Under the pieces are notes generated by a model. It was given only the letters and a program-made list of their open reading frames with translations. It did no database searches and had not been told where the DNA came from. The position numbers were made by a program, and so were the translations under genes. Of a stretch of 49,260 nt of DNA, positions 19,122 through 28,659 are shown piece by piece. How positions within the stretch are numbered: position 1 is the first letter of the stretch; each line of letters starts with the position of its first letter. The stretch comes from Novosphingobium aerophilum. GTDB lineage: Bacteria > Pseudomonadota > Alphaproteobacteria > Sphingomonadales > Sphingomonadaceae. The stretch spans positions 1 to 49,260 of the forward strand of contig NZ_JACLAU010000026.1 of NCBI RefSeq assembly GCF_014230305.1, written 5' to 3'.

Positions 19122-19259
19122 GTGGATGAGCCAGCGATAGCGGTTTGGCTGAAAAAATCACCCTGCAGGCAGTTTGGCAGGCGAGGTTTCGGCTAGGCCA
19201 TCTCTTGCTCGCCACGTCACTCTGACAGCTAAATTCGCATAGTTGTAGAAAGGTCAGAC

Positions 19260-20507
19260 ATGAACGTCCGTAACGAGATGCTGAATCTGATCCGGACACG
19301 AAAATCCGGCCACGCCCTGCCACAGCCATTCTATACTGATCTCGACTTCTTCAATCTGGACATGGAGTTGATCTGGTACAGGGATTGGCTGTTCGCCGGA
19401 CATAATTGCGAACTTCCTAAGACGGGAAGTTATTTCACCTTGCAGATCGGTTCATATCCGGTCGTCGTGCTGCGCGACAAGGAAGGCGAAATCCGCGCGT
19501 TCCACAATAGCTGCCGACATCGCGGGAGCCGCATCTGCGCGCAGGAAAAAGGCACGACGCCCAAGCTGGTATGTCCTTACCATCAGTGGACCTATAATCT
19601 CGACGGGAAACTGGCGTTCGCACGCCAGATGGGCGCCGATTTTGACCCGAACGAGCATGCGCTCAAGCCGGTCGCCTGCGAGACTGCGGGCGGATATATC
19701 TTCATCAACCTTGCCGTCGAGCCGGTCGATTTCGCACCGTTCCGCGCGCTTATGGCGCCGTATTTCACACCCCATAATCTTGTGGACGCGAAAGTCGCCC
19801 ATGAATCGACGATCATCGAGAAGGGCAATTGGAAGCTCGTCTGGGAGAATAATCGCGAATGCTATCATTGCGCTGGCAGCCATCCGGAGCTGTGCAAGAC
19901 ATATTCGGAATCGCCGAACGTCACGGGCGTAAGCGGCGGCGGCGAAGATCCGGATATGGCCGCGCATTGGCAACGTTGCGAAGCGGCTGGTTTGCCGTCC
20001 CGCTTTAACATGCATGATAGCGGCCAGTTCCGCGCCATCCGGGCGCCGCTGTTGCGCGATGCGGACAGCTATACGATGACCGGCCGAAGCGCCGTGCAAC
20101 GCAATCTGTCGGATGCCTTCAGGGCCGAGCGCATTGGCGCGTTGATGATGTTCCATTATCCGTCGACATGGAATCATGTGCTGATCGATCATGCGGTCAC
20201 ATTCCGCGTCACCCCGATCGGGCCGAACGAAACGGCCGTCACGACGAAATGGCTCGTTCACAAGGATGCTGTCGAAGGCGTCGATTATCAGCGCGATGAG
20301 CTGACCCATGTCTGGAATCAAACAAATGATCAGGACCGTCGGATCGTCGAGGAAAACGCCTTTGGCATTCGCTCGCCTGCTTATGAGCCTGGTCCTTATT
20401 CCGAATTGCAGGAAGGCGGCGTGCTTCAGTTCGTCAATTGGTACACCAATTACATCGAACCTCGCTTGCTGGATGCGGAGCCGAACCGACTGAGGAAAAT
20501 TGCGTAG
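19260..20507 (+). CDS. gbcA: Glycine betaine demethylase, Rieske oxygenase subunit
   Basis: 415-aa Rieske non-heme iron oxygenase that removes a methyl from glycine betaine as formaldehyde, giving dimethylglycine. Rieske ligands are Cys85-x-His87 (NSCRHRGSRIC) and Cys105-x2-His108 (CPYHQWTY). Mononuclear iron residues lie in WKLVWENNRECYHCAGSH, with His203 and His208. Length and sequence fit the GbcA/stachydrine demethylase branch. Proline betaine as substrate cannot be excluded, but the neighbouring bet, dimethylglycine and sarcosine genes favour glycine betaine. The downstream reductase overlaps it by one base. Confidence 0.92.
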   Translation: MNVRNEMLNLIRTRKSGHALPQPFYTDLDFFNLDMELIWYRDWLFAGHNCELPKTGSYFTLQIGSYPVVVLRDKEGEIRAFHNSCRHRGSRICAQEKGTTPKLVCPYHQWTYNLDGKLAFARQMGADFDPNEHALKPVACETAGGYIFINLAVEPVDFAPFRALMAPYFTPHNLVDAKVAHESTIIEKGNWKLVWENNRECYHCAGSHPELCKTYSESPNVTGVSGGGEDPDMAAHWQRCEAAGLPSRFNMHDSGQFRAIRAPLLRDADSYTMTGRSAVQRNLSDAFRAERIGALMMFHYPSTWNHVLIDHAVTFRVTPIGPNETAVTTKWLVHKDAVEGVDYQRDELTHVWNQTNDQDRRIVEENAFGIRSPAYEPGPYSELQEGGVLQFVNWYTNYIEPRLLDAEPNRLRKIA

Positions 20508-21601
20508 TGACGTTCGCCGGACAGGAGATGCCTCACGCCCTGTTGAGCGACATGGCGTGGGACGCACGCCGGCAGATGCTCCAGCTCATCGCTGTTGTTG
20601 AAGAGGCGGCGAACGTAAAGACATTCACGTTCCGGGCCGCACCGGGTACATGGTTTCGCTACAAGCCAGGGCAGTTCATCACCCTTGAACTTCCGGTCGA
20701 GAACGGTCCCGTCCTGCGAACCTATACCCTCTCCTCCTCGCCGTCCCGCCCCTTCGCAATTTCGGTGACGGTCAAGGCGCAGCCCGGCAGCGTCGGCACG
20801 CGCTGGATGTTCGATCATCTTCGTCTGGGCGACCAGCTTCGCGCGCATGGGCCTTCCGGCCACTTCACCCATTTCGGCCATGGCGCAGCGAAATATCTTT
20901 TCCTGTCGGCAGGCTCGGGCGTGACGCCGATGATGTCCATGCTGCGGTGGTTCGCTGACTGTGCGCCGGACACGGATGTCGCGTTCGTCAGTTGCGCGCG
21001 CCTGCCGGAAGACATCCTCTTCCGCCGTGAATTGGAGTTGGCCTATCAGCAAATGCCGGCGTTGACGCTCGATTTTCTGGTTGAAGCCCGTTCTGCGCAA
21101 GCGGCCTGGGCGGGTCATAAGGGGCGCATCGATGCCGATCGCCTGCATGTGCTTGTCCCTGACCTAAGTGAGCGCGAAGTCTTTTGCTGTGGGCCCGAGC
21201 CATTCATGCGCCTGGTGCGTGACCTGCTTCAAGGCGCCGGGTTCGACATGGGCCATTATCACCAGGAAAGCTTCGGGGTAGAGGTCGCCAGTGCCCCGCC
21301 CGAGCACCAGCAAGACGATGCGGCCGCCCCACAGACTGAGCCCCTGGCGATCTCCTTCACGCTTTCGCGCGTGGAGGGTCACAGCCAGCTCGGCCACACC
21401 GTTCTACAAACCGCGCGCGCTTTGGGCGTTCGGATCCCGGCCGCATGCGAAGCGGGGATTTGCGGCACGTGCAAAGTGCGCCTGCTGTCGGGATCGGTGG
21501 CCATGACCCATTCTGGCGGCATTTTCGAGGAGGATGTGGAGGACGGCTACATCCTCGCATGCTGCTCCCGGCCGACGAACCCGATCTCGATAGAGGCCTG
21601 A
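20507..21601 (+). CDS. gbcB: Glycine betaine demethylase, ferredoxin reductase subunit
   Basis: About 364-aa electron-transfer partner of GbcA. The N-terminal FAD domain has RYKPGQFITLELP and RTYTLSSSPSRPF. The NAD(P)H domain has FLSAGSGVTPMMSMLRW and VFCCGPEPFM. The C-terminal plant-type 2Fe-2S domain has CEAGICGTCKVRLLSG and a final Cys in LACCSRP. I take GTG at 20507, one base inside the gbcA stop (TAGTG), with GAGGAA upstream. An ATG at 20438 would overlap gbcA by about 70 bp. Confidence 0.92.
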   Translation: MTFAGQEMPHALLSDMAWDARRQMLQLIAVVEEAANVKTFTFRAAPGTWFRYKPGQFITLELPVENGPVLRTYTLSSSPSRPFAISVTVKAQPGSVGTRWMFDHLRLGDQLRAHGPSGHFTHFGHGAAKYLFLSAGSGVTPMMSMLRWFADCAPDTDVAFVSCARLPEDILFRRELELAYQQMPALTLDFLVEARSAQAAWAGHKGRIDADRLHVLVPDLSEREVFCCGPEPFMRLVRDLLQGAGFDMGHYHQESFGVEVASAPPEHQQDDAAAPQTEPLAISFTLSRVEGHSQLGHTVLQTARALGVRIPAACEAGICGTCKVRLLSGSVAMTHSGGIFEEDVEDGYILACCSRPTNPISIEA

Positions 21602-21617
21602 CAGCCACCGGTTTCAG

Positions 21618-21651
21618 CATGGGCACGCATGTCACGGCATGCGTGCCCATG
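21618..21651. terminator. Strong hairpin between convergent gbcB and the permease gene
   Basis: A perfect 14-bp stem, CATGGGCACGCATG paired with CATGCGTGCCCATG, with a 6-nt loop, just after the gbcB stop and before the 3' end of the leftward permease. It probably acts as a terminator in both directions. Confidence 0.8.
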
Positions 21652-21656
21652 CCTTC

Positions 21657-23321
21657 TCAGCCTCCGGGTGGGGCAGAGAAATGATGGCTGACGAAAATCA
21701 CGCCCGCCGCTGCGATGATCGCCAGATAAGGCAGGAAGCCGGCACGTTTGGCCGTCCCGTGCGCGCGGTCGAGCGCATCGGCATCGGCCGGAAACACGCC
21801 GCCATCCTGGATGTGGTGCCGATAAAGATACAGCGGAACGATGAGCAGGCTGGCAATCAGCCCATTGCGCAACGTGCCCTCCCCCCAAACATCCGCACCC
21901 GCCCCCATGAAAGCGAGGTTCACAAAGCCAAGTCCGGAGGCGGCAGCCAGGAGCGGCGTGGGGCAGCGATAAGGCCGCTTCCAGTTCTTCCGATCGATGC
22001 GATGAATCCACCCGGCCTGCAGGTTTAGAAAGTTGAAGATCAAATAACAGACGTTGGAAATCATGAGCACGGCAAAATAATCGGAGAAGAGCAACAACAG
22101 GAGGTTGAAGATCAGATCCGTCCACATTGCTGCCGTGGGCGCGCCACGGTCATTCACTCTCGAAAGATATTTGGGGAGCCAACCGTCTATGGAGGCCTGG
22201 TACAAGGTGCGCGACGACCCCATCATCGAGGTCATGACAATGAGCAGGAGCGACAGGATGAGCGCTGCGACCATCGCATTCGCGACGATCTGCCCGCCAC
22301 CCACGATCTTCGCCATGGCCAGGGCCACGCCCGATCCATCATTGATATGAGGATCCAGCATTGCCTCAAGTCCCAGCGAACTTTGAAAGGCAAGCGGGAC
22401 GAGAGTGAAGATCACGAGGCAAAGCGCTCCGGAGGCGAAGATGGCCTTCGGCGTATCGCGTGCCGGGTTCTTGAATTCGCGGGTATAGCAGACGGCCGTC
22501 TCGAATCCGTAGGTTGACCAGGCCGCCGCGAACATCGCCCCCATCAGCAGCGTCAGCCCCGTCTGGTCCCAGCTGCCGAAGCTGATGGCACCTGCCGCAT
22601 CGCGGATCATCGGCAGCAGAGGGAAGAGATTTTTTGACGGCAGGTCTCCGGTGACGAGCGGCACCAAACCGACAAGAAGCAGCGGGGACAGCGACAGGAG
22701 CGCCAGGATCTTCTGCGTCGATGCGGCCCGCGCAGCACCATTATGCTGCAGAAAGAACGTCACGAGCAGAAATGCCGAGGCGATGAGGGAGACGAAGTTC
22801 ACCCTCAGGCTCAACCCCGACCGCACCATACCAAGATCCAGAAGGTGGATCTGCCACCCGTTCACCGCCGCATCGGGGGCAAAAAGGCTCGCCATGACGT
22901 AACCGGCCCCAACGCTCGTCCCAAGCGCGAGCACGGGCGACCAGGCCAGCCAGTTGCACCACACCGATATAGGGGCGAGTAAATTGCTGTAGGGCAGCCA
23001 GGCTGCGGCCCCATAGACCGATGCTCCGCCTGACTTGTTCGGATATAATCCAGCAATTTCGGCATAGACGAACGCCTGGATCAGGCCGATCGAAATCGAC
23101 ACGATCCAGCAAACCCAAGAGGGCTGTCCAATCGTGGCGGCAATGCCACCAATTGTCAGCAAGACACCGGCGGGCACGCCGCTTGCGGCCCAAAATGCAC
23201 CTTTCCAATCAAGCTGGCGATGTAGGCCAGCACTTGTCGCGACCTCCTGATCGCCCAGCAGTGGCGTGCTCACAGGAAATAACCGGCTGGTCTCGAATGA
23301 GGACTCAATTTCTTTTGCCAT
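21657..23321 (-). CDS. APC-superfamily amino acid/amine permease
   Basis: About 554-aa inner-membrane transporter with roughly twelve hydrophobic segments. It has a cytosolic N-terminus, then the first helices GAFWAASGVPAGVLLTIGGIAATIG and the family motif FVYAEIAGLYPNKSGGASVYGAAAWLP. It is last in a leftward TonB receptor-esterase-permease operon, which suggests it imports a product of the esterase, possibly choline or another quaternary amine. That is inference, since known choline carriers are mostly BCCT or ABC types. ATG at 23321 is preferred; a TTG at 23375 would add 18 residues. Confidence 0.85.
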   Translation of the reverse strand: MAKEIESSFETSRLFPVSTPLLGDQEVATSAGLHRQLDWKGAFWAASGVPAGVLLTIGGIAATIGQPSWVCWIVSISIGLIQAFVYAEIAGLYPNKSGGASVYGAAAWLPYSNLLAPISVWCNWLAWSPVLALGTSVGAGYVMASLFAPDAAVNGWQIHLLDLGMVRSGLSLRVNFVSLIASAFLLVTFFLQHNGAARAASTQKILALLSLSPLLLVGLVPLVTGDLPSKNLFPLLPMIRDAAGAISFGSWDQTGLTLLMGAMFAAAWSTYGFETAVCYTREFKNPARDTPKAIFASGALCLVIFTLVPLAFQSSLGLEAMLDPHINDGSGVALAMAKIVGGGQIVANAMVAALILSLLLIVMTSMMGSSRTLYQASIDGWLPKYLSRVNDRGAPTAAMWTDLIFNLLLLLFSDYFAVLMISNVCYLIFNFLNLQAGWIHRIDRKNWKRPYRCPTPLLAAASGLGFVNLAFMGAGADVWGEGTLRNGLIASLLIVPLYLYRHHIQDGGVFPADADALDRAHGTAKRAGFLPYLAIIAAAGVIFVSHHFSAPPGG

Positions 23322-23490
23322 CGGAGCCTTGGTGTCTTTGACTGAATTAAGTCTCGTGCCGAGCCAATGTTTCAAGCGCGCCGGCAGGAAAGATCATGGA
23401 CCATCAGCGCACTGAGACGTCGCCGAGCGCGCATGTGAGGCTGCGATGCTGCTGCGAGAGAGCATGAAGGCCCTCCCGCAGCGATCACTC

Positions 23491-25122
23491 TTACCACGCC
23501 GATTGGAATGTCTGGGCAAAGACGCGCCGGTCATGGTGCAGATCGTCCACGACCTTGATTTCGCGATCCAGCACCAACGTCGCTCTGCGCTGAAGATCAA
23601 ATGCCGGCCAAGGAATTTCCGGCGTGGACGGGTTGCCGCTATGGGCGAATGCCGCCCAGGCGCTCATGGTTTGGGCAGCGAGCCGGAACCGATCGCGCTT
23701 GGGATCGGCTGCCGCGCGCGACGCCTCGCTATCTTCGCCATCCCACGCGACGCCATAGTCAAGATTGCCGAACACGAATGGAATCTCGATGCCGTGAAGT
23801 GACCAACTGCCGCCGAAGCAGGGAGTCTTCCAGCCAAACTCGTAAACGAACACAGGCGCCCCGCCCTGTTTGACCTTTTTCTCGGCTTGGTTCTGCGCGG
23901 AACTGCGCATCCAGAAGTCAGAACTCATGGCGACGAGCAGGTCGAGCCGCGACGCATTCGGGAGAAGAGCCCGATAACGCTGAATGACCCTCCCCCACTC
24001 CTCGTCGGTGAAGGCCTTGCCGCCCATCGAGCCGGCAAACCGGGCTCTCATTTCGGCGTCGTCCTTCGGTTCCTTACGCATGTCAGGCAGGAACGCCACG
24101 GACTCGTCGGCATTGACGCCGATCATCATCGGCACGGCGAGGCTCTCCGGCGGGGCGGCATCTTGCCACGTCTGATGCGGCATGAATGCGCCGTCCACCA
24201 CCGGCTGGAATGCCAGCCCCGGAAGCTTTCCGACCGCGAGCATCATCGTCCAGAGCGCGCTGTTCGGCAGGGCGCTGAGGGCAGCGGCAGTCGGCGTTTT
24301 CAGATCGACAGCAGACAGCGCAATCTTCGTGATCTCTGACGCTTCCGCGCGGGTATAGACTTTCTGTTGAGATCCGCTTTGAACGATCGCCTTGTGGAAT
24401 AATCCCTTGGCCGACGGCGTGGCGAGCAGGGCGCTTACCTTGCCGCCGCCGCCGGATTCACCGAAGATCGTGACGTTGTTGGGATCGCCGCCAAACGCGG
24501 CAATATTGTCTCTCACCCACTTGAGCGATGCCACGAGATCTTGCTGCCCAGGGGTGGAGTCCGACGCGTAGGACGGATCGACATCGCCCAGCCACAAATA
24601 GCCCATCAGACTAAGGCGATGATTGACCGTGACGACCACCACATCACCATGGTCGGCAAGCGCCGCTCCATTATAGAGGGGCAGTCCGCCAGAACCGGAC
24701 TCATACCCACCGCCGTGAAACCATACCATGACGGGCTTGTTGGGGGATTTGCCGTCAGGGACCCAGACATTGAGATACAGACAGTCTTCCGAACCCGGCA
24801 GGGGATCGACCCAGGCCTTGTGATCCCTGTTGTTCTGGATCGAAGGTGGACCGTAAGTCACGGCGTCGCGGACACCACGCCAGGATTTGGGCGGCTGCGG
24901 CGCGCGAAAGCGCAAGGGGCCGACAGGGGGAGCCGCATAGGGCACCCCCAGAAAGGCCTTCGTCTTACCCTCATGTTTTCCGCGCAGGCGCCCCTGCGCC
25001 GTTTGAACTTCCAGACCTTTCGATCCGCCGGCAGCCTTGGCCAGAAGCGGGGCATTGGTGGCCATCGCCGTCGCCCCCATGGCAGCGACCAGTGCCCGGC
25101 GAGTCAGATGCAGATCAATCAT
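23491..25122 (-). CDS. Type-B carboxylesterase with Tat-like signal (cholinesterase superfamily)
   Basis: 543-aa alpha/beta hydrolase of the carboxylesterase/cholinesterase family. The N-terminus LTRRALVAAMGATAMATNA looks like a twin-arginine export signal, so the enzyme should be periplasmic. The family signature SEDCLYLNVWVP is at 111-122 and the oxyanion loop HGGGY at 136-140. The nucleophile is Ser223 in GESGGGG, the acid Glu340 in GVNADES, and the base His443 in SLHGIEIPF; the triad is complete. It sits between a TonB receptor and an APC permease inside a choline/betaine catabolic island. A choline ester is therefore a plausible substrate (inference). Confidence 0.9.
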   Translation of the reverse strand: MIDLHLTRRALVAAMGATAMATNAPLLAKAAGGSKGLEVQTAQGRLRGKHEGKTKAFLGVPYAAPPVGPLRFRAPQPPKSWRGVRDAVTYGPPSIQNNRDHKAWVDPLPGSEDCLYLNVWVPDGKSPNKPVMVWFHGGGYESGSGGLPLYNGAALADHGDVVVVTVNHRLSLMGYLWLGDVDPSYASDSTPGQQDLVASLKWVRDNIAAFGGDPNNVTIFGESGGGGKVSALLATPSAKGLFHKAIVQSGSQQKVYTRAEASEITKIALSAVDLKTPTAAALSALPNSALWTMMLAVGKLPGLAFQPVVDGAFMPHQTWQDAAPPESLAVPMMIGVNADESVAFLPDMRKEPKDDAEMRARFAGSMGGKAFTDEEWGRVIQRYRALLPNASRLDLLVAMSSDFWMRSSAQNQAEKKVKQGGAPVFVYEFGWKTPCFGGSWSLHGIEIPFVFGNLDYGVAWDGEDSEASRAAADPKRDRFRLAAQTMSAWAAFAHSGNPSTPEIPWPAFDLQRRATLVLDREIKVVDDLHHDRRVFAQTFQSAW

Positions 25123-25158
25123 AATTTCTCCCGCTCAAATCCGAACTGAATCCGACTG

Positions 25159-27459
25159 TCAGAACCCATATTTGACCTGCAGGCCAACTTGCCGCGGCGT
25201 CAGGATGGCGATGCGCGGAATGGGCGTTCCAGTCGCATCCAGCCGCACATAGGAGACCGGATTGATATCGCCCAGATTTGCGCGAACATCGGCGAGGTTT
25301 CGAACATAGACGCTCAATTCGGCAGTGCCACGGCGTACACCAATTCTCGCATTCACCACGCTATAGGCCGGCCTGACCGGCACACCGCCGGAGAAGCGTG
25401 TCGTTCCGGACAGGCTATCACCGGTGTAGCTGTAATCTGCCGAGAGGAAGCCCTCTTTGTCGCCAGAGAAAGAATGGGTGTATGTGCCTGCGGCGGTCAG
25501 TGTGACTTCCGGGGTCTGAAAAACTCTCGATCCGACAGCCTGGCCGGACAAGCCAGCCTTTGTGATCTTCGCATCATTATAACCCAGGCCCAATCTCACA
25601 TCAAAACCTGGCAGCACCTCTCCGGTCAGCTCGAGTTCCAGGCCACGGACGCGCGCAGCGCCTGCATTTGCCGTCAGCGTGATGAAGCAAATTGGAATGG
25701 TGAGCGTCTGCTGGATATTCTCCCAGTCCATCTGGAAGGCAGCGCCGGTCAAAGTCATGCGGCGAATACGCGCCTTGGCGCCCACCTCATAGTTCCAGAC
25801 CGTGTCGGGTTGCGTCGATGCCAGGCTATCGGCCGTCACGCCAAGCTGCGATATGCCGGCTGAGCAAATATCACCCGGCCTGGCATTGGGCCCACCGGCG
25901 CGGAACCCCTTGCTCGCCGATACATATATTTCGCCTTTGTCATCAAATCGATAGCTCAAAGCAGCTTTCGGGTTCAGGCCTTGCGAGTTGCTCCGAAGAC
26001 CGTAGGATTCCACCAGGCCTCCGTTGAAGAGGCCATCAGCTGATTGACTGGCGTTCTGCTTGAGCCAGAACTGCCGCAGGCCGAGCGTCAATTCGAAACC
26101 CCCGGCCCTCAGATAGGCCTCGCCGAATATCGAGAAGTCGCGGGTCGAATTCGTATTATAGGATCTCCAGCCGAGGTCCGTCGGATAGCTTCCGGATGCC
26201 GCGAGCCCGGCAATGAAGAACGGGCCGATGGGCGCGCCGATGGAATTGTCGGCATAGCGAGCGCCGACAACACCGCTGATCCAGTCATTTCCCTGAAAAC
26301 TGGCTCGGATTTCCTGGTTCCATCTTTTCTCTTTTCGCGAGGTCGTCCACACATGACCGTTCGCGCTCAGGCTGGCAGGAACCCCGTAGAATCCGAGGAT
26401 TGACGCGGTTCCCTCGGTGCCATCCTCGACATCGCTGGACTTTCGGAAAAAGTAGCTGGTCGATGATGTGACGGTAACGACATCGGGAACGTCCAAAGCG
26501 ACTTCGAGTGAGGGCAGGAACCAATCCTCTTTCGAGCTTTCCGCGATATTGGACGCGCGATTCTGGACCAATGATGCAGGTCGGAAGGCGGGGAGCGGCG
26601 CATAGGCGACGGGCAGGCCATCGAGCTTCGTATGCTGGCCCATGATCCGCGCGTTGAATGTCAGATTTTCGCTGGCCTTGACCAGGACGGACGCAGAGCC
26701 GCCATAGGAAAGCCTCGCTCCCTGATCGTCCACACTGGTGCGCGCGCCCCCTGTGCCGGGGAATGTGCGTGTGATGAAACCGGCATCATGATTGAGAAAG
26801 CCGACAAGGCGCGCCGCCACGATTCCATCGACTGGGACGAAATTGGCAACGGCCGTTGCTGCATAATCAGCGCTGCCGCCGCCGCGAGTCACCCCGCCTT
26901 CCGCCACGACGCGAAGCTCGCTGCCCTTCAGGGAGGGGCGATTGGTCACCATGCGGACGTTGCCGCCCAGTGAGCCCTCTCCGAACAATGTGCCGCGCGG
27001 CCCTTTAAGGACTTCGATTCGTTGGATGTCCACGACCTGCGGGTCGAGACTCGCCGGCACTGGGGTATCATCGATGTAGAAAGCCGTGGTGCCACCCCCG
27101 GAGATGCCGCGGATCGCTATGGTGCGCGATGCACCGAAACCCAGAGCGCTGCCGCCATAGGTGAAGGACAGGTTCGGAACCTTGGTGGCATAATCCGTGA
27201 AGGACTGGATGTTGAGCTTGGACAGCGACGCCTCGCCGAAGGCCGTGATCGATTCCGGCACGGTGACGACCGTCTCGGCTTGGCGCCTCGCCGTGACCAT
27301 GATTTCGCCAATCGCATCGGCATCGCCAGAGCTCTGCGGCGTGGTTGTTGACGATGCTTGCTGCGCAGCGGCAGGCACGACGCAAATTCCCGAAATCAAT
27401 GCGGAAATGCAAACACTACCCGTCAGCGTGAGCCGCGTTAAAGACGAACTTTTCTTCAT
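25159..27459 (-). CDS. TonB-dependent outer membrane receptor
   Basis: 766-aa receptor. The signal peptide is MKKSSSLTRLTLTGSVCISALISGI with a VVPAAAQ cleavage region. A TonB-box-like region GEIMVTARRQ is followed by the plug domain (TVPESITAFGEASLSKLNIQSFTDYATKVPNL; GPRGTLFGEGSLGGNVRM) and a 22-strand-type barrel ending in QVGLQVKYGF with the terminal Phe. It is first in the receptor-esterase-permease operon and divergent from a BetI-like repressor gene. It should import a substrate too large or too scarce for porins. The substrate is not readable from sequence; a choline ester is suggested by context. Confidence 0.92.
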   Translation of the reverse strand: MKKSSSLTRLTLTGSVCISALISGICVVPAAAQQASSTTTPQSSGDADAIGEIMVTARRQAETVVTVPESITAFGEASLSKLNIQSFTDYATKVPNLSFTYGGSALGFGASRTIAIRGISGGGTTAFYIDDTPVPASLDPQVVDIQRIEVLKGPRGTLFGEGSLGGNVRMVTNRPSLKGSELRVVAEGGVTRGGGSADYAATAVANFVPVDGIVAARLVGFLNHDAGFITRTFPGTGGARTSVDDQGARLSYGGSASVLVKASENLTFNARIMGQHTKLDGLPVAYAPLPAFRPASLVQNRASNIAESSKEDWFLPSLEVALDVPDVVTVTSSTSYFFRKSSDVEDGTEGTASILGFYGVPASLSANGHVWTTSRKEKRWNQEIRASFQGNDWISGVVGARYADNSIGAPIGPFFIAGLAASGSYPTDLGWRSYNTNSTRDFSIFGEAYLRAGGFELTLGLRQFWLKQNASQSADGLFNGGLVESYGLRSNSQGLNPKAALSYRFDDKGEIYVSASKGFRAGGPNARPGDICSAGISQLGVTADSLASTQPDTVWNYEVGAKARIRRMTLTGAAFQMDWENIQQTLTIPICFITLTANAGAARVRGLELELTGEVLPGFDVRLGLGYNDAKITKAGLSGQAVGSRVFQTPEVTLTAAGTYTHSFSGDKEGFLSADYSYTGDSLSGTTRFSGGVPVRPAYSVVNARIGVRRGTAELSVYVRNLADVRANLGDINPVSYVRLDATGTPIPRIAILTPRQVGLQVKYGF

Positions 27460-27575
27460 GTCATCCAGCCCCTTTTCGATGATTTCGCCAACAACATTTT
27501 GCCGGCGTCACAAAGTGTATATTTTTTTCTTTGTGCGCTTGAGACGTAATTTTGTAATTGGCGTGCAATATTATT

Positions 27576-27594
27576 ATGTTCAATGCCTGAACAT
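27576..27594. promoter_or_regulatory. Inverted repeat operator candidate between TonB receptor and TetR genes
   Basis: ATGTTCA-N5-TGAACAT at 27576-27594 in the 358-bp divergent region. A further ATTGAAC half-site lies at 27627-27633, and an ATGTCG/GATGG pair at 27749-27771 has shorter spacing than the soxB element. The TTCAAT/ATTGAA content resembles the TTGA...TCAA dyads near the other bet regulators. A site for the adjacent BetI-like protein is inferred. Confidence 0.5.
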
Positions 27595-27817
27595 TGGCGG
27601 GATGATACGTTCAGCGCTGAGTTGTCATTGAACAAACGCGCCATGATTCTATAATCGTTTGGACATGCGGCCGCGGCACGGCGGCGCGCTCCCCTCAAAA
27701 GCAACAGCCTGCCAGGATTGACGGCCGGGATTGCGTCTCTCCGCCCTTATGTCGCATGTAGCCGGGGATGGTGGCAGAGCTGACGACAGGGCCATCCAAG
27801 GAGCTGGGCGGGGAGAT

Positions 27818-28483
27818 ATGACAGCATTGTCAAAACTATCTGGCGTTGAGAGCACGGCTATCGTTCGTGAACATCGGTCCAGGCGAAGCGTGGCCGCGCG
27901 GCGCGCCGCAATTATCAGCGCAACGTTGGACAGTATCAGCGAACAGGGTTTTGCGAGCACCACGATCAAGGTGGTGGCAAGCCGCGCCGGCATCACCGGC
28001 GGCCTGGTGATCCACTATTTCGGGGGCCGGGAAGGACTGATGGAGGCGGTGTTCAGATCCATGCTGAAAACGCTCAGCGAGCGGATGATCCTGCGGCTGA
28101 GGGAAGCGACCACCGCCCGGCAGCGTCTTCAGGCCATTATTGACTGCAATCTTGACCCCCAGGAGTTCGACAACATGCGAGAAGGCAATGCCTGGCTCGC
28201 CTTTTGGGGGCAGGTCCGATACGTCGCGTGCCTTCGCCGGATTCAACGGATTTATCAGAAGCGACTTCTGTCAAATCTTCGTCATGAGCTACGCTGTCTA
28301 ATCGATGCCGATAACGTGCAATGCGCGGCGGTCATGGTCGCAGCTATGATCGACGGCATATGGCTTCGCGCTGCCCTCTCGGACTGGACGGAACTGAGCA
28401 GCTCTGCTGCCAGAAGCATGGTGCGATCCCTGGTCGCGTCAATCACCGATCAGCATCAAGCGAACATCACTCTGAATATTTAG
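27818..28483 (+). CDS. TetR-family repressor, BetI-like paralogue
   Basis: 221-aa TetR regulator. The N-terminal HTH is ARRAAIISATLDSISEQGFASTTIKVVASRAGITGGLVIHYFGGREGLMEAVFRSML. The C-terminal domain matches BetI: LQAIIDCNLDPQEF, GNAWLAFWGQVRY, RLLSNLRHEL and MIDGIWLRAAL. It differs from the window's canonical BetI by a longer basic N-terminus. ATG at 27818 has GGGGAG just upstream and is preferred to 27731. It is divergent from the TonB receptor operon, so it probably controls uptake and hydrolysis. Its inducer may be choline, betaine aldehyde or the ester (inference). Confidence 0.85.
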   Translation: MTALSKLSGVESTAIVREHRSRRSVAARRAAIISATLDSISEQGFASTTIKVVASRAGITGGLVIHYFGGREGLMEAVFRSMLKTLSERMILRLREATTARQRLQAIIDCNLDPQEFDNMREGNAWLAFWGQVRYVACLRRIQRIYQKRLLSNLRHELRCLIDADNVQCAAVMVAAMIDGIWLRAALSDWTELSSSAARSMVRSLVASITDQHQANITLNI

Positions 28484-28597
28484 CGCGCTGGGCGCGCGCT
28501 ACCTCCAAGATTTCTCATTGTTTTTAAGCCACGACGAGCAGCGATCCGGCGTCAACCTCGCCTGTAGAGCCCATCTGCCTGCGCGGGATGTTTCATA

Positions 28598-28613
28598 TTG
28601 ACTGCACGTTCAA
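28598..28613. promoter_or_regulatory. BetI-type dyad upstream of the second AraC regulator
   Basis: TTGA-N8-TCAA (extended ATTGA...TCAAT), about 47 bp before the chosen ATG of the second GlxA/AraC gene. The same dyad geometry occurs upstream of betI at 33787-33802. Confidence 0.5.
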
Positions 28614-28659
28614 TCAGTTTACTTTTTCAACCGTTGAGGACACGCTTTTGGGTTGGGGA

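Noticed and set aside
20438..20506. Earlier ATG start for gbcB
   Set aside because: It would overlap gbcA by about 70 bp, while GTG at 20507 with GAGGAA gives the tight TAGTG coupling.
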